A stretch of DNA of 64,000 nt from Acanthochlamys bracteata (lineage: Eukaryota > Streptophyta > Magnoliopsida > Pandanales > Velloziaceae). Within the stretch, counting starts at the first letter, position 1. Every line of letters begins with the position of its first letter. The notes beneath the pieces are model-generated. The model made no database searches, was not told where the DNA came from, and saw nothing but the letters and a program-made list of their open reading frames with translations. Positions 58,241 through 64,000 of this stretch are shown here, piece by piece. The DNA lies in the NCBI GenBank assembly GCA_019914995.1, contig CM034139.1:4442461-4506460 (forward strand), in the 5' to 3' direction. The position numbers and the translations under genes were made by a program.

Positions 58241-58472
58241 GTGGAGAGCGAAGAGGAATTCAAAGCTCACAGCTACCATTGTTTGCCATTGCAGCAACCA
58301 ATATCATAGCTGTAAATTTCATAAGTTTTCGATAAAAACATTAGTCATAAGAAGATGAGTCAATGGCGAGGAGTTTTTATTATATATTCCTTTTTTTAAT
58401 TTTGCACATAAAATATTTGGTTCTTTTCGTGTAAAGTATTTCTAAAACATAGAAATTGTTTTCCTTCAGATT

Positions 58473-60040
58473 ACTTTAAAGCATAGTTGTAAAATTTGAC
58501 CCGACAGTCGATCCGAATTTGTGTTCGGATCAACGGATCGCGAGTCAACCCACCGGGTTGGCGGATTGACCCGTCGGATTAGAACTAGCAGACAGTGAAG
58601 GCAAACAAGCAGGAAGACAAGCAGGCTTGTAGGCAGGCACTCATATTTCTACCGTAAACTAAACAACATAGAAGTGTTATCAAAATCTTGATAGTCGAAT
58701 ATTGTTAAGAGCATATGTAAGATTAAAAGTAAAATAATTTTTTTCCTATCGCTGCTTAAGGAGCTAGCAGAGATTTTACAAAAGAGTGAGTAAATCAATT
58801 GTTTATTTCATAAGGAGATCAAAACAAATTCTCTTAAAAAAACATGCATATTTCTCTTTCAGTTGCACTGAATTATGCCCTATTCAAGTCAGAAAAAACC
58901 AGCAACCACTACTGAATTATTCCTAAACTAGTCACAATCATCTATCTTAAAACAGAGAAACCAACAAAGAAGCTACAAAATGTCAAAACTCATCAGCCTA
59001 GTTATCCAAAAGCTGCAGTAGTAAATTACTCAACCAATTCACAGGCTCGATCAAGTGAAAAGAGGCTCAAAGTTGGAAAAAATTGACTACTTGTATCTTT
59101 GTTTGTCTTGGTTGGATTTAACTTTCGTCTGGTACTTAGTCTTTGCAGTATCGAGGGAGTACAACACGGTGGTGCTCACCGGCGCTCCTACAGCTCCTGT
59201 TGTCACCTCCGATAACGATTCCCAATCCAATCCCGACATCTCAACTCAATTCTCGAAGTTAAACCCCCTAACAATAACAATAGCGATAACAAAAGTTAAA
59301 TCCACCACGTGACCCTCTTAGAACACGAATTTAAGTTTTTAGACAACTTCTATGCTTTGAAGAATTTTGAGTTTGTAGAATTGTTGAGGATTGCTGGACA
59401 GACTCTCTCGAAGGATTGGAAGGATTCGAACTAATCCCAGTAGTTGGCCGGGGAACAGAATGAGCACAGAAACTGGTACGGTGAGCAGAACTGAGCAGCG
59501 AAGCTCGATTAGACGTAGAGACTGAAGCTCAAGTAAAATTAGGGCTCGAACTTCGGAGCTGCGAGCGTGATTAAACTTGAGCACCAAGAGCGTGACGTCG
59601 GAGGACTGGAGTCGGCGTTGCAGCGGCGATCGAGCTCGGACGAAATGGGGATGGAGCCATGGCCGAAGAAAGAAAGGAAATAGGAACCAGTGTGATGTCA
59701 GAGGAGTGGAGCTGGCGTCACAGCGGCGATCAAGCTCCGATGAAACGGTGATCGAGAGCTCGAACGAACTAGATTGAGCAGCAGCGAAAGGAAAAATAGG
59801 AAAGAGTCAAGATGTTTAACCTAACGAGCTAACATGTTAATTTTTTTTTTATAAAATTTCGGATGACCCATTCAGCCGGGTCAACGATTTAACCGTGAAC
59901 CGTCTGAATTAACCCGGGTCAGTTCGAATCGACGGCATTAACAAGTTTATTACTAACCCGGATCGGTTTACGCGTCGAGTTGATAATTTTCAGGTCGATC
60001 CGGACGGACCGGTCCGGATTTTACAACTATGCCTTAAAGT
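58473..60040. mobile_element. 1.57 kb non-autonomous element with GC-rich subterminal inverted repeats
   Basis: Left end ACTTTAAAGCATAGTTGTAA and right-end reverse complement ACTTTAAGGCATAGTTGTAA match at 19 of 20 bases and continue AAAT. Subterminal blocks are dense in GACCCG / CGGGTC, CCGGATC and GATCCG motifs in inverted orientation. The interior (about 58600-59780) has no transposase. It contains a 59120-59310 segment with an open frame of unknown origin (NTVVLTGAPTAPVVTSDN) and a tandem duplication. Because ACTTTAAAG is itself nearly palindromic, the boundary between inverted repeat and target duplication is ambiguous. Confidence 0.65.
59588..59745 (+). repeat. Diverged tandem duplication inside the 58473 element
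   Basis: The block with GTGACGTCGGAGGACTGGAG, then CAGCGGCGATCGAGCTC (from about 59590) recurs about 100 bp later as GTGATGTCAGAGGAGTGGAG, then CAGCGGCGATCAAGCTC (from about 59690). A third partial GAAAGGAAAAATAGGAA follows near 59786. It is purine- and GC-rich, unlike the surroundings. Confidence 0.75.
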
Positions 60041-61005
60041 GTCGCACGGTGGTTTTTCTGTTTCTTCTTTATGATTTGAGTTATAGATTAATCATCATTG
60101 TTATCGTTTTTCATATTTAAAATAATCTAAAAGCAACTAACAAGATAATAATATAAAAACGACTAATCTTACTATAAATATAATAATTAATTAAAACTTA
60201 TAATCAAATTCTATAAAAAACTAATTAACTATATACTTTTTGAATCGCAACCAATCACGTGTCGTAGGTGGGTAAGCATGTTGAAGCTTGTTAATCTTAT
60301 ATTTATTCATCTGATTAATCTTATATTTATTCTAATGTACGTTTTCAATGTTTTACATTTTATTTCACTCTATTTTAAAATTTTTATTTCATTTCACATT
60401 TTTTAATAATTGTTTGAATATATTATATAAATTTTATTAAGAATTAAAAAATTATATAAAATTTATATTACAAAATAGTATTATTTTTTAAAAATAAAAA
60501 ATAAAAAATATTTTTAAAAAAATTATGTAAAAATATTTTTTATTTTAAAAAATTATTTTAAAAGTAATTCTAAACACGTAAAAGCGTGAAAGAAACTTTG
60601 CACAGCATTCCATCTGACATAGATAGATAGCTTGATTGATAAAGAGCCTACAAACCAAATCAAACACTCCAATATTCATACAGGATAGATAGATAACGCT
60701 TTAGATTAGAAGAAAATATCATACATGAACATAATGATGATGGTGAAGAGCAAAGCAAGCATCAATTAATTAACATAATTAGAAGTGCAGTGAGTTGAAT
60801 TTTGAAATTAAATTATCATAATAATAATCATGTCCTACTGCACTCACTGAACCATCACTGTCGCTCTCACTTTTCTATGCTTCCTCTCCCGTGGACAAGC
60901 CCATATCCCAATCACCTGCTCCTTCGCTGACACTGTCCCCACCCAAACCCAGCTCATTTCACGATTCCACCGTCCCACGGCCCATTCAATAAGCCCAAGC
61001 CCAAT
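60041..61005. other. Spacer with an AT-rich MITE-like block
   Basis: 60340-60585 is an AT-rich foldback: ACGTTTTCAATGTTTTACAT at the left pairs loosely with ACGTGTTTAGAATTACTTTT (reverse complement of the right end). 60590-61005 is probably the 3' flank of the minus-strand armadillo gene. No gene was seen. Confidence 0.45.
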
Positions 61006-62067
61006 TCAATCCCCACCACCGTCGCCGCTGCTGCTCCTCTGCAACGCTTTCAATAGCTGCATTCCTTTGCGCCGGCAACGCGCCGTACACTCTCCACCCA
61101 ACGCCGCTGCCACTGCTCTCCCTACCTCCGCTGGTGCTTCTTCTGCCGAATCTCCGCCATACACCGCCGCTAGAACACCGATCGCGCATTCTCTCCCTCT
61201 CCCACCCATCCCTTCCGCCGCCCCCGCCATCACCGAAGCTGCTAATTCGTTTCTTCTCGTTTCGTTTGCTCCTTCTTCTACGGTACATAGAAGTTCTAAC
61301 GCCGCTAACGCTCTTTCCGCGGTCGCTGCGCCGCCTACTCCTGCAATCGCAACAGCTTCTATGGCGGCTGATATGGCTCCCGACTCCACTGCAGCTTTCC
61401 TATTTTTCTCTGCTAGCAGCAACGCTAATAGAACCTTCGCCGCATGCCTCGCCGTGAATGTTTCACGCAGAGCGGTAACGACGTGGCACATAATTGCTGG
61501 ATCACAGGGAATCCCACCTCCAGCAGAGTAATCCGAAGATAAGGATTTTTCCAGCAATCGCAGAGCGGAGAGTTTTTCCCCAGTTTTGAACTTCTCCTCT
61601 GCTTCGTTGAATGCGCCGGCGAGGTCCGTCGTCGTTTCCCGGTGAATAGAAGCATGATTCTGCTGATCGTTGTTCTGAGTGTGTTGGTGATGGATTGGAA
61701 ATAACCGCCATTGAGTGAAGCTCTGTGAAGCGGAAGAAGATGAAGAAGAAGAAGAGGAGGAAGAAGTGGTAGCTCTGGTCGTGTCTCGCGTAGTGGAAAC
61801 TGTAGGTTGTGGTTGAGGATGTGGAGGTGGAAGAGGAGGAGGAAGAGGAGGAGAAGATGGTGGCGGAGTTGGTGGCGGCGGTGATGAAGTTGCAGAGGCA
61901 TTGGTAGTAGTGGAAGGAGGGAAGATAGAAGGAGCGGAAGGAGTAGTAGTTGGGCTGAGAACGGTCCGTGTGCAGTGACGGAACATGCCGCAGGTGAAGA
62001 TGGGACGAAGCGGTGGCTTCAGCTTTGGAAGCTGCTGCTGGTGGTGGCTTCTGCTACTCATCACCAA
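61006..62067 (-). CDS. Intronless armadillo-repeat protein (PUB-ARM-like, no U-box)
   Basis: A single open frame of 353 residues. Residues about 30-125 are low-complexity: proline runs and a serine run. From about residue 145 the protein is helical and alanine/leucine-rich, with armadillo-like repeats: LAGAFNEAEEKFKTGEKLSA, CHVVTALRETFTARHAAKVL, AVESGAISAAIEAVAI, ATAERALAALELLCTVEEGA and GRECAIGVLAAVYG, ending RCRRKGMQLLKALQ. The ARM pattern resembles the C-terminal half of plant U-box ligases PUB25/26 type, but no U-box is present. The function is unknown; it may be a protein-interaction scaffold. GC content is far above the flanks, as usual for intronless coding sequence. The ATG at 62061 (MSSRSH) is an alternative start two codons down. 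Confidence 0.8.
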   Translation of the reverse strand: MVMSSRSHHQQQLPKLKPPLRPIFTCGMFRHCTRTVLSPTTTPSAPSIFPPSTTTNASATSSPPPPTPPPSSPPLPPPLPPPHPQPQPTVSTTRDTTRATTSSSSSSSSSSSASQSFTQWRLFPIHHQHTQNNDQQNHASIHRETTTDLAGAFNEAEEKFKTGEKLSALRLLEKSLSSDYSAGGGIPCDPAIMCHVVTALRETFTARHAAKVLLALLLAEKNRKAAVESGAISAAIEAVAIAGVGGAATAERALAALELLCTVEEGANETRRNELAASVMAGAAEGMGGRGRECAIGVLAAVYGGDSAEEAPAEVGRAVAAALGGECTARCRRKGMQLLKALQRSSSGDGGGD

Positions 62068-64000
62068 TCCCTATAACAACAACAATAAATTAAACTACAC
62101 ACAAGCTATCAATTCTTTAGTACTCCACTCTCCAGTAATAGTAGTAAAGCAGACCTGACTGAAACTGGAAAAGCTACTTCAGAGTCTTTAATTTCAAAGA
62201 AGTTGAAGGTAAGTAATTAGGTAACACTAACACCATCCATCCTACTTATGCTTTGCTTGATTCGTTTATATAAATTGGAGATAGATTGCAAGTGCAAGTC
62301 CACAACAATTGTTTTGGCAAATGTTATAACTCTGTAAGATTAGTTCTCTTATTACAATTTTATTACTAACTCTGTCTTTTCAGTTTAGAGTACCATTTTT
62401 TAGCCATATTTGGCATAATTTTGATAATTTTGAAAATTTAAAATTTAAAACTCATGCATAGCACTATAAAAGAACTTTTTTTAAATTTAAAATTTTTAGA
62501 ATGTTTTTTTGTTCATGTTCAAAATTTGTTTTCAGCTATCCAATTTAGCCATATGGACTATACTATACTACAGTTGGTTTTATTTTTATTATAGAGACTT
62601 ACGGTTAATCAATGGGTGCATATCTTATCTATGAATTATAAGCCGCTGAAAACAGTGTATGGTAATGAATATCTTATCTCTTATAGTATACATTTCACAG
62701 ATGCAGCAGTACATACTTGTTCCTCCAAATATAAAACATAGATCAACAGAAAATAGACCGGGAGTGTATTCTTTTTGCAGTAATCGACTTACAGAGAAAT
62801 GAATTACTACCAAGGAAGTTACTGTAAGGGCATGTTTATTGAAAGTTACCGAGAAATGAATTACTATATTGCTAACAGGTTGTCGGACTGAGGTTGGCTG
62901 CATGAAGAAATAGGACCCAACCAGGACGTGGTTTATTGGAAATGGATATGGGCTGACATGACTAAGTGACTGAGTGATTAGCACCAGATCTACTGTCTCC
63001 CAGTGACGTTGATTTAACACAGCTATACGGAAAAACCAAAATTAAACAAAAAAGAGATTCTGCACCATGTGAATTCAGTGTGTATGTTGGGCCAACTGGA
63101 TTGGACTAGGATAAGAAACGACAATTTACGGCTCTTTTTATTTAAGTGTGCGTTTGAAAATATGTATAATATCTTTTAAACCAAATAATTTTAATTTTTA
63201 TTTAAAATATAAAAATAAATTAATATAAAATTATAATATAATTTTTTATTTTTAAATAAATTTTATAAATATTATAAAAATTTATTAAAAATATAAAATA
63301 AAAAAATTTTTAAATGCTCCGGAAAGCACTCATAAACGCACTCTTATATGTCCAAAAATAATAATGAATTATATGTTGGAAAAGAACGAGAGGCCATTCA
63401 CAATAATTCATGCTTTTTGTTTTATTTTCTGTAATGAACTTGCAAACTAACTACACAAAGCCTAATAACAATCAATAAGGGGGAAGGCAAGGGCATGTGG
63501 AGACGTAGGTGGGACTGTCGTATCAATGCAGAGTTTTATGACTAGTCTGATTTGATCAGGATTTGGGAATAAGAATGGAACAGAAAAGAGTCACTGCAAG
63601 CAAGGAATCTATTATAAGCCTTACCTACAAAAGCCCCAGATGTGCCCTAACTTTTACTCACAAGTTACCTTACCTCAATCTCTATGTAGAGATTCTCTCC
63701 GTTCTTTATAAGCCAAACACTAGTAGGTGTCTTTGATTCGAACCTCACGTACACAAAATATTCACGGGAAGCAAGCTGCAAGTGCTTTTTCACACATGCA
63801 ACACAAAATTTTAAGGCTATGTTTTTTACAAATTAGTTATATTTAAGTGATATTTAGAAGTACTTACAAAGAAAAAAAATTTATAAAAAATAATCTTTAT
63901 TTTTTATTTAAAGACTCATAAAAATAAATAATAATAAAATTTTATGATGTTGAATTTTCATATTTTTTATAATTTTAAATAAAATCTATAAATATTATAC
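62068..64000. other. Upstream flank of the armadillo gene and AT-rich terminus
   Basis: 62068-62330 is the likely leader and promoter of the minus-strand gene. 62330-63140 has no recognisable coding motif. 63145-63343 is a MITE. A further AT-rich foldback starts near 63812 and runs off the window. Confidence 0.5.
63145..63343. mobile_element. Tourist-like MITE, about 200 bp
   Basis: GTGTGCGTTTGAAAATATG at the left pairs with GAGTGCGTTTATGAGTGC (reverse complement of the right end). TTA is found on both sides within a one-base ambiguity of the left edge. The body is an AT-rich foldback. Confidence 0.6.

Noticed and set aside
61067..61531. Long plus-strand frames opposite the armadillo gene
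   Set aside because: They are antisense shadows of a GC-rich coding sequence; the minus-strand frame has the armadillo pattern.
62625..63020. 131-residue minus-strand frame
   Set aside because: No conserved motif or convincing splice context was seen, and composition does not resemble the real genes nearby.

Overview
This window is nuclear DNA from a flowering plant, most likely a eudicot. The evidence is GT-AG introns throughout, very AT-rich intergenic DNA full of small inverted-repeat transposons, and plant-specific families (EMF1, ROP GTPase, PLAC8/PCR, GT43 IRX9H, AAE13, a VOZ-free bHLH of the bHLH68/112/123 group). The species cannot be fixed from sequence alone. The left end keeps the gene order I recall from Arabidopsis, golgin candidate 5 (GC5) followed by the sugar transporter SGB1, but the SGB1 copy here is dead.

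Layout, left to right. 211-3822 (+): the last eight exons of a GC5/TMF golgin. 4440-7330 (+): decayed SGB1-like transporter. 7331-11500: AT-rich intergenic DNA with two MITEs, then the telobox and CT-rich promoter of an EMBRYONIC FLOWER 1-like gene (CDS 13122-17072, +). 18365-19440 (+): CCMH-like cytochrome c maturation pseudogene. 20464-21448 (+): PLAC8/PLANT CADMIUM RESISTANCE-type membrane protein, convergent with a type-II ROP GTPase (21920-24093, -). 24561-27423: MITE-rich spacer. 27536-36272 (+): 17-exon malonyl-CoA synthetase AAE13 with a mitochondrial leader and an AT-AC intron. 36901-39300 (-): bark-storage-protein/nucleoside-phosphorylase-like pseudogene. 40391-42947 (-): atypical bHLH factor. 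43000-50250: long gene-poor stretch with several MITEs. 50252-53598 (-): GT43 xylosyltransferase IRX9H-like. 54968-60585: transposon cluster, including a 2.7 kb Tourist/Harbinger-like element carrying a WRKY fragment and a 1.57 kb element with GC-rich inverted repeats. 61006-62067 (-): intronless armadillo-repeat protein. The rest is AT-rich.

The genes do not form a pathway; each is a separate transcription unit. The most notable points are the WRKY fragment caught inside a TAA-flanked inverted-repeat element, an AT-AC (U12-type) intron in AAE13, the ROP gene whose last splice site overlaps an encoded CaaX box plus stop codon, three independent pseudogenes that still keep their intron structure, and PRC2-recruitment-type motifs upstream of the PRC2-associated EMF1-like gene. 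I saw no tRNA, rRNA or CRISPR-like array. All exon borders were placed by eye from GT-AG (or AT-AC) sites, reading frame and remembered family sequences.
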